From the NCBI GenBank assembly GCA_013694645.1, contig JACDBZ010000241.1:1-11698 (forward strand): a stretch of 11,698 bases of DNA. The letters run 5' to 3'. Below the pieces are notes generated by a model. That model was not told where the DNA came from. It did not search any database and saw only the letters and a program-made list of their open reading frames with translations. Origin of the DNA: Chloroflexota bacterium (GTDB lineage Bacteria > Chloroflexota > Limnocylindria > QHBO01). Shown piece by piece: positions 5,184 through 11,698 of the stretch. The position numbers and the translations under genes were made by a program. How positions within the stretch are numbered: the first letter of the stretch is position 1; the number at the start of each line of letters is the position of its first letter.

Positions 5184-5807
5184 CTAGGCCGCGGACCGCG
5201 CGGCGACCACGAACGTCGTTGCCAGATTGATCGCCTCGCGGGTGGATAGCTCCCCGTCCATGGTGAGGGATCGCCAGGTCCAGAAGCCCACGACGTGCGC
5301 CACGGCCGCCCGCAGCCGGCGTTGACCCGCGCCTTCAACCGAGTTTCCTGCCAGCATCGACTCGACCATCAGCTCGTTCGTCGAGCGACGGGCTCTCCGG
5401 TTCGATGCAGGTGTATATGCGGCGTCGCGGTAGATCGGGTAAAGATCATCGCTGTTCGCTGCGTACCAGCCATAGAGCTCCGAAAGCGCTCGGCGCACTC
5501 GCGGGGTGAAGTTCGCGATCCCGCTCCAGGCGCGAGGATCGGGCGGCGGATGCAGCGACCTCCAGTGCCCCATGCAGGCGGCAAACAACTCGTCCGAGGA
5601 CGAGAAATGGCGGTAGAGCGTGACACGCGTGACACCGGCCTCCTGGGCCACTGCACTGATCGACGCTCTCGACGGTCCGATGGTCGTGTGGAGCCGCATC
5701 GCAGCCTCTGTGATTCGCTGCCGCGTCCCCTCGACGAGCGCAGCGCGTCCGCGCATTTGGTACCGACGCGACGTCTCGCCTTCATTTCTTGACAGCTCCT
5801 GAGTCAT
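5184..5807 (-). CDS. TetR/AcrR-family repressor of the divergent cupin-aminotransferase genes
   Basis: The product has 207 residues. The DNA-binding domain is at residues 26-76: EGTRQRITEAAMRLH, then the helix-turn-helix SISAVAQEAGVTRVTLYRHF, then SSSDELFAACMGHW. The C-terminal domain is of the variable AcrR type, with WYAANSDDLYPIYRDAA and VVGFWTWRSL. Upstream of the ATG (5805-5807) there is no RBS. Instead a near-consensus -10 box, TATACT (minus strand, 5819-5814), lies six bases before the ATG, so transcription should begin at or next to the A of the start codon, giving a leaderless mRNA. An 18-bp near-palindrome overlaps this -10 box and the divergent promoter, so the protein should repress both itself and the cupin gene. 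The ligand is unknown. Confidence 0.92.
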   Translation of the reverse strand: MTQELSRNEGETSRRYQMRGRAALVEGTRQRITEAAMRLHTTIGPSRASISAVAQEAGVTRVTLYRHFSSSDELFAACMGHWRSLHPPPDPRAWSGIANFTPRVRRALSELYGWYAANSDDLYPIYRDAAYTPASNRRARRSTNELMVESMLAGNSVEGAGQRRLRAAVAHVVGFWTWRSLTMDGELSTREAINLATTFVVAARSAA

Positions 5808-5813
5808 TGATTC

Positions 5814-5819
5814 AGTATA
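5814..5819 (-). promoter_or_regulatory. -10 box for leaderless tetR transcription
   Basis: Read on the minus strand this is TATACT, five of six matches to TATAAT, followed by GAATCA and then the ATG of the TetR gene. The spacing is that of leaderless genes. The -35 region is poor (CTAATT at best). Confidence 0.55.
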
Positions 5820-5832
5820 CAGGCCTGTTTAC
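5815..5832. promoter_or_regulatory. 18-bp TetR operator between divergent genes
   Basis: GTATACAGGCCTGTTTAC is a palindrome with only one mismatched pair. ACAGGCCTGT forms the core. It overlaps the tetR -10 box and lies between candidate -35 (TTGATT, 5807-5812) and -10 (TACCTA, 5830-5835, or TAAAAT, 5834-5839) boxes of the cupin gene. Confidence 0.75.
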
Positions 5833-5851
5833 CTAAAATTAGAGGCGCGCC

Positions 5852-6397
5852 ATGACGATTCACGCTCGCGACGGCATCGCATCCGGTAGCACCGCATCGT
5901 TGAAGGTCGTTCAGCCCGGGGAGGGCCGCGCAGGCCGGCTCGGACCGGGGGTCGGCGTCGTATTCAAGATCGACGGCCAGGACACCGGTGGTGCCTTGTC
6001 GATCGTGGAGCATCCGTTCGCGGTTGGTGCGCTCGTGCGACCGCACGTTCATACTCGAGAGGACGAGATCTCGATTGTGTTGGAGGGAGAGATCGGCTTC
6101 CGCTCCGAGGACCAGGAGGCTGTTCTGCGGCCCGGTGGCTACATCATCAAGCCGCGCGACCAGGTGCACGCCATGTGGAATGCCGGCTCGACGCCTGCCA
6201 GGATGATCGAGATCATCTCCCCCGCCGGCTTCGAGGGGTTCTTCCGCGGGTTTGCGGATCTGAACGACGCCGGCCCGATCAGTCCGCCTGACGTTGCCGC
6301 CCTCGCCGAGCAGTACGGCCTGCCATACGCTCAGCCCGATTGGCTGACCGACGTGATTGAGCGTTACGGCCTCACGCCTCCGCCGATGACGACGTAA
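5852..6397 (+). CDS. Cupin-domain protein
   Basis: The product has 181 residues forming one cupin barrel with a C-terminal helical extension. Cupin motif 1 is at residues 64-83, PHVHTREDEISIVLEGEIGF, with metal ligands H65, H67 and E72. Motif 2 is at 94-110, RPGGYIIKPRDQVHAMWN, with H106 as the fourth ligand. The metal site is complete, so an enzymatic role (dioxygenase, isomerase or hydrolase type) is possible; the fold resembles quercetin-dioxygenase-like single cupins, but the substrate cannot be read. The ATG at 5852 has AGAGG (5841-5845) six bases upstream. It is the first gene behind the TetR operator, and the aminotransferase follows 83 bases later on the same strand, suggesting one inducible unit acting on an amino- or keto-acid-like compound. 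Confidence 0.88.
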   Translation: MTIHARDGIASGSTASLKVVQPGEGRAGRLGPGVGVVFKIDGQDTGGALSIVEHPFAVGALVRPHVHTREDEISIVLEGEIGFRSEDQEAVLRPGGYIIKPRDQVHAMWNAGSTPARMIEIISPAGFEGFFRGFADLNDAGPISPPDVAALAEQYGLPYAQPDWLTDVIERYGLTPPPMTT

Positions 6398-6480
6398 GGA
6401 AGGGTCGCTCTCCTCTTGCTGAATTGACCTCCAGGCCCGATGCTCGCTCGGTCACGACCCGAGCACCTAGGACACAAGTG

Positions 6481-7668
6481 ATGACCACCTCCACGACGCG
6501 TCGCCGCGATCGGCTGCACCAGAGCATTGCGCCATTCCTCTCATTTTTCAGCGGGCCGTTTGCCCGGCTGAACCAGGAGCCCGATGTCGCGAACTTCGCG
6601 GTCGGCAACCCGCAGGAGATGCCGCTTCCGGCTTACGTGGATGCGCTCCAGCGCAACGTCTCGCCCCGGGACAAGGACTGGTTCGCCTACAAGCTGTCGG
6701 AGCCGGCTTCCCAGCGGACGGTAGCCGCCACGCTCACCTCACGAACCGGAATGGACTGGGACCCGAGGGACGTGGCGATGACGAACGGTGGCTTTGCCGC
6801 CATCGCGGTCGCGCTGCGGACCCTTGTGGAGCCGGGTGACGAAGTGCTCTTCCTTTCACCGCCGTGGTTCTTCTACGAGATCCTCATCCTCGCGGCCGGC
6901 GGCGAGCCGGTCCGCCTGGCGCTTGAGCCGCCCGCCTTCGACCTCGACGTCGACCGCATCGCGGCCGCCATCGGTCCGCGGACTCGTGCAGTTCTCGTGA
7001 ACAGCCCGCACAACCCGACCGGCCGTATCTACCCGCCGGGCGCGCTCACGGCCCTGGCCGACGCCCTGGCTGACTCATCCGCCCGCATCGGTCATCCGAT
7101 CTGGATCCTCTCGGACGAGCCGTACAACCGGATCGTGTTCGACGGCCTGACGGCGCACAGCCCGGCCGAGTTCTATCCGCACACGGTGATCACCTACTGG
7201 TACGGCAAGACGCTCCTGTCGCCCGGGCAGCGCATCGGCTTCCTCACCGTCCCGCCCACCCTCCCCGAGCGCGCAGCGCTCCGCGACGAGATCTTCATGC
7301 AGCAGATTGCCGCGGGCTATGCGTTCCCGAACGCCCTGCTCCAGCACGCCCTGGCCGACCTCGAGCGGCTGTCCATCGACATCGGGGCACTGGAGCGCCG
7401 GCGTGATCGGCTGGTTCCGGCGCTGCGCGAGATGGGCTACGAGGCTTCGATGCCGGAGGGCACCTTCTACACCATGGCCCGTTCTCCGATACCCGACGAC
7501 GCCGCCTTCGCCGAGACGCTGGCCCGCCATCGCGTGCTCGTCCTGCCAGGCAACGTGGTCGAAGCGCCGGGCTGGTTCCGCGTGAGCCTGACCGCATCGG
7601 ACGAGATGGTCGAGGCTGGGATCCCGCGCTTCGCCGCGGCACGCCGGGAGACCATGGGCGGACGCTAG
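6481..7668 (+). CDS. PLP-dependent class I/II aminotransferase
   Basis: The product has 395 residues from the ATG at 6481, which has AGGA (6469-6472) eight bases upstream; longer non-ATG starts lack support. It belongs to fold-type I aminotransferases (aspartate-aminotransferase-like). Visible active-site residues are N178 in NSPHNPTGRIYP, D212 and Y215 in LSDEPYNRIVFDG, the PLP lysine K243 in WYGKTLLSPGQRIGFL with R251 binding phosphate, and the carboxylate-binding R367 in WFRVSLTAS. AMTNGGFAAIAVALRTLVEPGDEV forms the PLP phosphate cup region and SPPWFFYE stacks on the ring. All key residues are intact, so it should be an active transaminase swapping an amino group between an amino acid and a 2-oxo acid. 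Substrate specificity is not readable. It follows the cupin gene in the TetR-controlled unit. Confidence 0.93.
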   Translation: MTTSTTRRRDRLHQSIAPFLSFFSGPFARLNQEPDVANFAVGNPQEMPLPAYVDALQRNVSPRDKDWFAYKLSEPASQRTVAATLTSRTGMDWDPRDVAMTNGGFAAIAVALRTLVEPGDEVLFLSPPWFFYEILILAAGGEPVRLALEPPAFDLDVDRIAAAIGPRTRAVLVNSPHNPTGRIYPPGALTALADALADSSARIGHPIWILSDEPYNRIVFDGLTAHSPAEFYPHTVITYWYGKTLLSPGQRIGFLTVPPTLPERAALRDEIFMQQIAAGYAFPNALLQHALADLERLSIDIGALERRRDRLVPALREMGYEASMPEGTFYTMARSPIPDDAAFAETLARHRVLVLPGNVVEAPGWFRVSLTASDEMVEAGIPRFAAARRETMGGR

Positions 7669-7694
7669 ATCTCTGGCGCACTCCAGGACAGCTG

Positions 7695-7892
7695 TCAGGC
7701 CTGGCGCGCCACGGTGTCGCCGGATGGGATGGTCGAATCGCTGCCTGCTGCTGGCGCGGCGAGGACCGCATCCAGCCGATCGAGGAACGGCTGGGCTCCC
7801 ATCGCCTCCAGCGCCTGTCGCGCCCCGGGGACCGCCGCGATTGTCTCGCGGTGCGTTGGCCCGAGCGTCGACGCCATGTCGATCACGGTCAA
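7695..7892 (-). pseudogene. Orphan C-terminal stub resembling the tail of a cyclase/AAA/TPR regulator
   Basis: This 65-codon minus-strand frame begins at a TTG (7890-7892) that overlaps the TGA of the giant regulator gene (TTGA, four bases shared). Residues 23-46, GARQALEAMGAQPFLDRLDA and VLAA, have the look of the last TPR helix of AAA/LuxR-type regulators, where A-x-x-x-L-E-x-L-G-A-x-P-x-L-x-x-x-x-x-x-L is common. The giant gene itself ends with the comparable ALDTYEVLGAEPHAAGVRAK. The stub has no RBS of its own and a non-homologous start and end, so it is best read as the remaining 3' end of a decayed tandem paralogue. A small coupled protein translated by reinitiation is the alternative. 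Confidence 0.5.
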
Positions 7893-10800
7893 CCTTCGCG
7901 CTGGTTCTTGAGCTTGGCGCGAACTCCGGCTGCGTGCGGCTCGGCTCCAAGCACTTCGTAGGTGTCGAGGGCTTCCTCGAGCAGCTCGCGTCGCCTCGGC
8001 GCGCCCGGCAGATCGGCAAGGAGTTCCCGGGTGCGAGCCGCCTCGAAGGGACAGCTCAGCGCTTCAAATCCGCTGATCGCGGCCTCGAAGAGGCCGATCG
8101 CCGCGGCGTGATCGCCGGCGGCGGCGAGTGACCGAGCCACGGCGCGATCGATGAATCCGCTGAGCAATGGCGTTGCGGCGATCAACGGGCGGACGCGCTC
8201 CACGAAGTCGCGCAGCTCGTCCCAGCGGCCAAGCGTGACGAGGATCTCGATCTGCGCGGGAGCCATGTCGCGCAGCTGTGCCGGGCGCGCGGCGGACAGC
8301 ATCGGCTGTTGGAGAGAAAGGGCATCGTCCGGCCGACCGGCGGTGAGCGCGTACTGGGCGAGCTGGTTGGCAACGAAGGCGGTTGATCGCCTCCCGCCGC
8401 TGTCAGAAGGCTCAGCCAGCAGATCATCGAGGAGTACCCTGGTCGCGCGCTCACCGTCCGCATCGCCGGTCTCGGCGAAGAAGCGTGCGGCGAAGGGCGG
8501 ACCGAATTGGACCTCCGGGCATGTCATCTGTGACTCGTTGGCATACGCCGCCAGGTGAGCCTCGATGACAGGCGGTATCTCGGACCATCGTCCAACATGG
8601 AAGAGCGCGCGGAGAAACGGGCCGGAGCTGTGCATCAGCTCGTGGTCACTCGTGCCGCGTGCCAGCTGGTAGCCGCGGTCCGTCAGCTCTGTCGCGCGCG
8701 CCACATCGGCCGTCGTGGTGAGCATGTCGGCGCCGATGGCCGACAGCGTCGCCGCCTGCGCATCGCGCGACGGCTGGCGATCCACCAGGTCCAAGAGCCG
8801 CAGGCTGACATCAAGCGACTCCCGGAACTTGCCGGCTTGGTAGTACATGGTTGCGAGGGCGTTGATTGCACGAGTGAGGAGGAACGGGTCGTCAAGCCGT
8901 TCCGCCGCGGCCAGCCCTTCGCGAGCCCACGCCAGCCGCTGCTCGCGCGGGACGGGGTCCGGTTCGTCCCGATCGACCCAGTACACGGATCCGAACGCGC
9001 GCACGATTTGCAGGCGGGCGCGCGCCTCCTCATTGTCCGCCTCCTCCAGGCCGCGTGCCACGATTCGCTCGATCCTGGCGGGATCGGGCACCTCGCGGAA
9101 GGCGCCCCACCGCGCGCAGGTGCGTCCGATTTTCTCTGCCAGCTGCACGCGCCGATCTCGATGCTCGCCGGTCAGCAGGGCGAGCGCCTCCTCGTAGCTG
9201 CTCAACGCCTCGTCGCAGTGGTACAGGCCGAAGTGGTCGTCTCCCAGCTCCTCGAGTGCCGTCGCACGCTCGTCCGGATCCGCGGCAAGGTCACGGGCGG
9301 CCTCGTGGACCTCCACCGCCTTGGCGATCGCATACCGGCGGCGAGCGCTGGCGCCCGCGGCGACCAGGGTCTGGAACGCGCGCGATCGCACGCGATTACG
9401 CCCATCAGGGTCGTTCTCCCACGCCAGGTCACTGTCCTCGCTCGCCACGGCGGTCTGGTAGTGATGCGCTACCAGCTCGGCGAATTCGTCGATGCGGGCG
9501 CCGGCCAGCTGCTCGATCCACTCGGCGACATCAGCGTGAGCACGAGCGCGGCGTGCCTTTGGCAGGCTTGCGTACGCAACGTCGCGAATGAGCGCGTGCT
9601 TGAAGATGTACTCCGTGTGCCCGGCGATCGTCGTTGTGGGACGGGCAAGGACCAGCCCCTTCTGCTCGAGCGCGAGCAGCGCAGGGGCGACCGCGCCGTT
9701 GCCGGCCGCACGCTCGACCGGTGCCTGCCAGAAGATGCGACCGATGACCGATGCTTCCTGGAGCACGCGCTTCTCGGACAGCGGCAGCGCGTCGATCCGG
9801 GCCGCCAGCAGGGCGTGCACGCTGTCCGGCAACGTGACGCTGGCCACGGCGCCGGTCGTGCGCCAACCGTCCTCGTCGTGGACGAGCACCCGCTCGTCTA
9901 TGAGTCGCCGCAGCATCTCCTCCACGAAGAACGGGTTGCCCTCAGCCTTCGCAAGGATCTCGGACCGCAACGCCGCTGGCAGCTCGCCGGCGTTCAGGAG
10001 GCTCTCGATGAGGTCCGCAGACTGCTGGCCGGTCAGCGGCCGCAGCGACACGGTGGAGGCATCCTCGCGCGTGCCGCTCAGGCTCCGTGGCCGCTCGCCG
10101 AACTCCGGCCTGGCGGTCGCGACAAGTAGCAGCGGACCGGATGATCGGCTCAGGAGGCGGTCGACCATGTCCATGAGCTGGTCGCCCGCCCAGTGCACGT
10201 CCTCGAGGACGACGACGGTGGGCCCGATCGTGGCGATGGCGGACAGGAACGCCGGCCACGCCCGCGCAAGCTCGGCCGCGACGGCATCCGGCGGCAGGTT
10301 CTCCAGCGGGTTGCCCAGAATCGGCAGGCCCGCCGTCATGGCCAGGGCATGCACGACATGAAGCCGGTCGTCATCGGGAAGCTGGCCGTCACGGACAAGG
10401 CCGTCAACGGCCGATCGCAACTTCTGCTCAACGGCATCCGCGGGCTCGTCCAGCGAAATTCGGCCGAACTGACGCAGGATCTCGCCAAGTGCCCAGTACG
10501 TGATGCCATGGCCCATCGGCAGGCATCGGCCTCGAAGAGTGACGAGCCCCTCGTGCGAGTCGGATGCCACGCGAATGAACTCCTGCACCAATCGGCTCTT
10601 GCCGATCCCGGCCGGTCCAGTGAGGAGGACGAGGTGCGGGAGCTCCGTCTCGATCACCCCGTTCAGGATGTCGAGCAGCGTTCTCAGCTCGCGTTCGCGC
10701 CCGATGAGCTCGCCCCGGAGTCCGGGAACACCCCGCGGCGCAGGCTCCGGCGCTAGGCCCACCAGGCGATGGGCAAGCACCGGCTCGCCCTTCCCTTTCA

Positions 10801-11485
10801 GCGTGAGCGGGATCGGCGGTTCGAACTCGAAGATGCCGCGCGTGGCAAGGTAGGTCCGGTCGCCGACCACCACCGTGCGCGGCTCCGCCGATTGCTCCAG
10901 GCGAGCAGCCACGTTGACCGCATCCCCGCTGACCAGCATCTGGTCGCCGGGATCCACGGGGGCAATCACTTCGCCGGTGTTGACGCCGATCCGCACCTGC
11001 ATCGCGACCCCATGTCGCTCCTGGAACCCGGCGTTCAGGCCGTCCAGCCGAGCGAGCATCTCGAGCGCCGCGCGCAGGGCCCGCTCCGGGTCGTCTTCCC
11101 GGGCCGTCGGCACGCCGAACGTGGCCATGATCGCGTCGCCGATGAACTTCTCCAGCCTGCCGCCCCACCCCTCGATCACCGAGGACATCGTGTCGAAGTA
11201 GGTCTGCAGCAGCCGACGCATGCGCTCAGGGTCCAGCTGCTCCCCGAGAGACGTCGACCCGGTGATGTCTGCGAACAGGATGGTGGCAAGCTTTCGCTCC
11301 TCGGCACCCGCGACCGAAGCCGCCACCGGCGCACCGCAGCTATCGCAGAAGCTCGCACCCGCCGTGACTCGCGCGCCGCAGCGACTGCATGCCGCGGTCA
11401 GGGAGCCACCGCATTTCGGGCAGAACCGGGCACTCTCGGATACCGAGGCTCCACATGCGGGACACAACGCAATTCGATTGACCAC
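7889..11485 (-). CDS. Giant signalling ATPase: double zinc ribbon, class III adenylate cyclase, AAA/STAND ATPase, TPR repeats
   Basis: The product has 1198 residues from a GTG (11483-11485) preceded by GGAGG five bases upstream. A TTG at 11557 would add 24 residues but has no RBS. Residues 7-49 hold two zinc ribbons (C7, C10, C21, C24 and C32, C35, C46, C49). Residues 63-240 form a class III nucleotidyl cyclase domain: metal aspartates D72 (FADITGSTSLGE) and D116 (EKFIGDAIMATFG), adenine-selecting K112 and D187, and transition-state N190 and R194 (GDAVNVAARLE). All are present, so ATP-to-cAMP activity is plausible. The ATPase has GRERE at 261-265, Walker A GPAGIGKS at 289-296 and Walker B VVVLEDVHW at 423-431. 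The C-terminal part from about 680 is helical TPR-like repeat. There is no C-terminal LuxR helix-turn-helix, so it is a cytoplasmic sensor/enzyme, not a DNA-binding MalT-type activator. The signal is unknown. Confidence 0.93.
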   Translation of the reverse strand: MVNRIALCPACGASVSESARFCPKCGGSLTAACSRCGARVTAGASFCDSCGAPVAASVAGAEERKLATILFADITGSTSLGEQLDPERMRRLLQTYFDTMSSVIEGWGGRLEKFIGDAIMATFGVPTAREDDPERALRAALEMLARLDGLNAGFQERHGVAMQVRIGVNTGEVIAPVDPGDQMLVSGDAVNVAARLEQSAEPRTVVVGDRTYLATRGIFEFEPPIPLTLKGKGEPVLAHRLVGLAPEPAPRGVPGLRGELIGRERELRTLLDILNGVIETELPHLVLLTGPAGIGKSRLVQEFIRVASDSHEGLVTLRGRCLPMGHGITYWALGEILRQFGRISLDEPADAVEQKLRSAVDGLVRDGQLPDDDRLHVVHALAMTAGLPILGNPLENLPPDAVAAELARAWPAFLSAIATIGPTVVVLEDVHWAGDQLMDMVDRLLSRSSGPLLLVATARPEFGERPRSLSGTREDASTVSLRPLTGQQSADLIESLLNAGELPAALRSEILAKAEGNPFFVEEMLRRLIDERVLVHDEDGWRTTGAVASVTLPDSVHALLAARIDALPLSEKRVLQEASVIGRIFWQAPVERAAGNGAVAPALLALEQKGLVLARPTTTIAGHTEYIFKHALIRDVAYASLPKARRARAHADVAEWIEQLAGARIDEFAELVAHHYQTAVASEDSDLAWENDPDGRNRVRSRAFQTLVAAGASARRRYAIAKAVEVHEAARDLAADPDERATALEELGDDHFGLYHCDEALSSYEEALALLTGEHRDRRVQLAEKIGRTCARWGAFREVPDPARIERIVARGLEEADNEEARARLQIVRAFGSVYWVDRDEPDPVPREQRLAWAREGLAAAERLDDPFLLTRAINALATMYYQAGKFRESLDVSLRLLDLVDRQPSRDAQAATLSAIGADMLTTTADVARATELTDRGYQLARGTSDHELMHSSGPFLRALFHVGRWSEIPPVIEAHLAAYANESQMTCPEVQFGPPFAARFFAETGDADGERATRVLLDDLLAEPSDSGGRRSTAFVANQLAQYALTAGRPDDALSLQQPMLSAARPAQLRDMAPAQIEILVTLGRWDELRDFVERVRPLIAATPLLSGFIDRAVARSLAAAGDHAAAIGLFEAAISGFEALSCPFEAARTRELLADLPGAPRRRELLEEALDTYEVLGAEPHAAGVRAKLKNQREG

Positions 11486-11538
11486 GGCAGCCTCCACGAG
11501 GGGCCCGGCGGGGCATGATGTGGCCGGAAGTCTCCGCC

Positions 11539-11558
11539 ATTGATCCAGCGGGATCAAT
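11539..11558. promoter_or_regulatory. Perfect inverted repeat upstream of the giant regulator
   Basis: ATTGATCC and GGATCAAT are exact reverse complements around AGCG. The element lies 53 bases before the preferred GTG start and 15 bases past the stop of the PIN-domain gene. Without a U-tract it is more likely an operator or attenuator hairpin than a terminator. It covers the alternative TTG start, another reason to prefer the GTG. Confidence 0.55.
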
Positions 11559-11572
11559 AGGCAATCGACGTA

Positions 11573-11698
11573 TCAGGGCTCGACGGTCGCCACGCCGTAG
11601 CGTCGCTGGTCGCGATCGAACGTCGCGAGCGGGAGTGCATCGGCCGCGAGGCTCCCGGCGACGATGAGCGCGTCGGCGATCGGACGTCCGGGCAGCTG
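11573..11698 (-). CDS. PIN-domain protein (VapC-type toxin), C-terminal end
   Basis: The minus-strand frame is open from the window edge to the TGA at 11573-11575, giving the last 41 residues of a protein whose start lies beyond the window. LPGRPIADALIVAGSLAADA then LPLATFDRDQRRYGV matches the end of PIN-domain nucleases. D9 stands for the third catalytic acid in the D-A-L-I-A-A-type helix, and the ATFDRD segment carries the fourth acid. It is probably a second VapC-like toxin in the neighbourhood; an antitoxin gene would be expected just outside the window. It lies upstream of, and in the same direction as, the giant regulator, 87 bases before its GTG start. Confidence 0.75.
   Translation of the reverse strand, partial: QLPGRPIADALIVAGSLAADALPLATFDRDQRRYGVATVEP

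Noticed and set aside
6424..6480. Longer start for the aminotransferase at the upstream TTG
   Set aside because: No RBS, and the added residues are not family-like; the ATG at 6481 has AGGA at good spacing.
7075..8019. 314-codon open frame on the minus strand
   Set aside because: It runs antisense through the aminotransferase active-site region and across the convergent junction; no domain, no RBS.
8555..10129. 524-codon open frame on the plus strand
   Set aside because: It lies entirely antisense to the giant regulator, whose catalytic motifs are intact. It is arginine-rich, lacks any recognisable domain and has no RBS; long antisense frames are usual in GC-rich genes.
1..11698. CRISPR arrays, tRNA or rRNA genes, transposases, integrases
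   Set aside because: No regularly spaced repeats, tRNA or rRNA sequence, DDE/tyrosine recombinase motifs or terminal inverted repeats with target duplications were seen.

Overview
The window is GC-rich bacterial chromosome, densely coded on both strands. Several genes start at strong purine-rich Shine-Dalgarno sites, and one regulator looks leaderless. A DUF4242/SCO4226-type protein, a GYD protein, many TetR regulators, PIN toxins and a zinc-ribbon/cyclase/AAA/TPR giant regulator together suggest a soil-type Actinomycetota or terrestrial Chloroflexota genome. There is no rRNA, tRNA, plasmid, phage or CRISPR signal, so the placement is inference from gene style only.

Layout. 1-851 (+): the C-terminal part of a GNAT acetyltransferase, then a 23-residue lysine-rich microprotein with a strong RBS, then a GYD-domain protein. 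852-1312: a gene-poor stretch holding what look like broken gene ends on the minus strand, a LysR-like tail and a clear TetR tail, separated by a perfect inverted repeat. 1313-3093: a divergent pair of a TetR repressor (-) and a zinc-less MDR oxidoreductase (+). Between them a consensus -35 box and two abutting 17-bp operator units are visible. 3111-4556 (-): a compact run of vapB, vapC, an N-terminally short TfoX-like gene and a DinB-family gene, joined by short overlaps. 4768-5016 (+): a small DUF4242/SCO4226-type protein. 5184-7668: a second divergent unit, with a TetR (-) facing a cupin and a class I/II aminotransferase (+) across an 18-bp near-palindrome. 7695-11485 (-): a giant signalling ATPase (double zinc ribbon, class III adenylate cyclase, AAA/STAND ATPase, TPR-like repeats), followed by an overlapping 65-codon stub resembling the tail of a paralogue. 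11573-11698 (-): the C-terminal end of another PIN-domain toxin.

How it fits together. Two textbook TetR switches each control a divergent metabolic gene or gene pair, and the operators can be read directly. The toxin-antitoxin genes, the shortened tfoX and the gene stubs mark this as a fluid accessory region. The most unusual pattern is that orphan 3' ends of regulator genes lie directly downstream of intact relatives: TetR tail behind TetR, and cyclase/ATPase tail behind cyclase/ATPase. This suggests repeated duplication and decay of regulator genes. I did not find a clear new defence or biosynthetic system.
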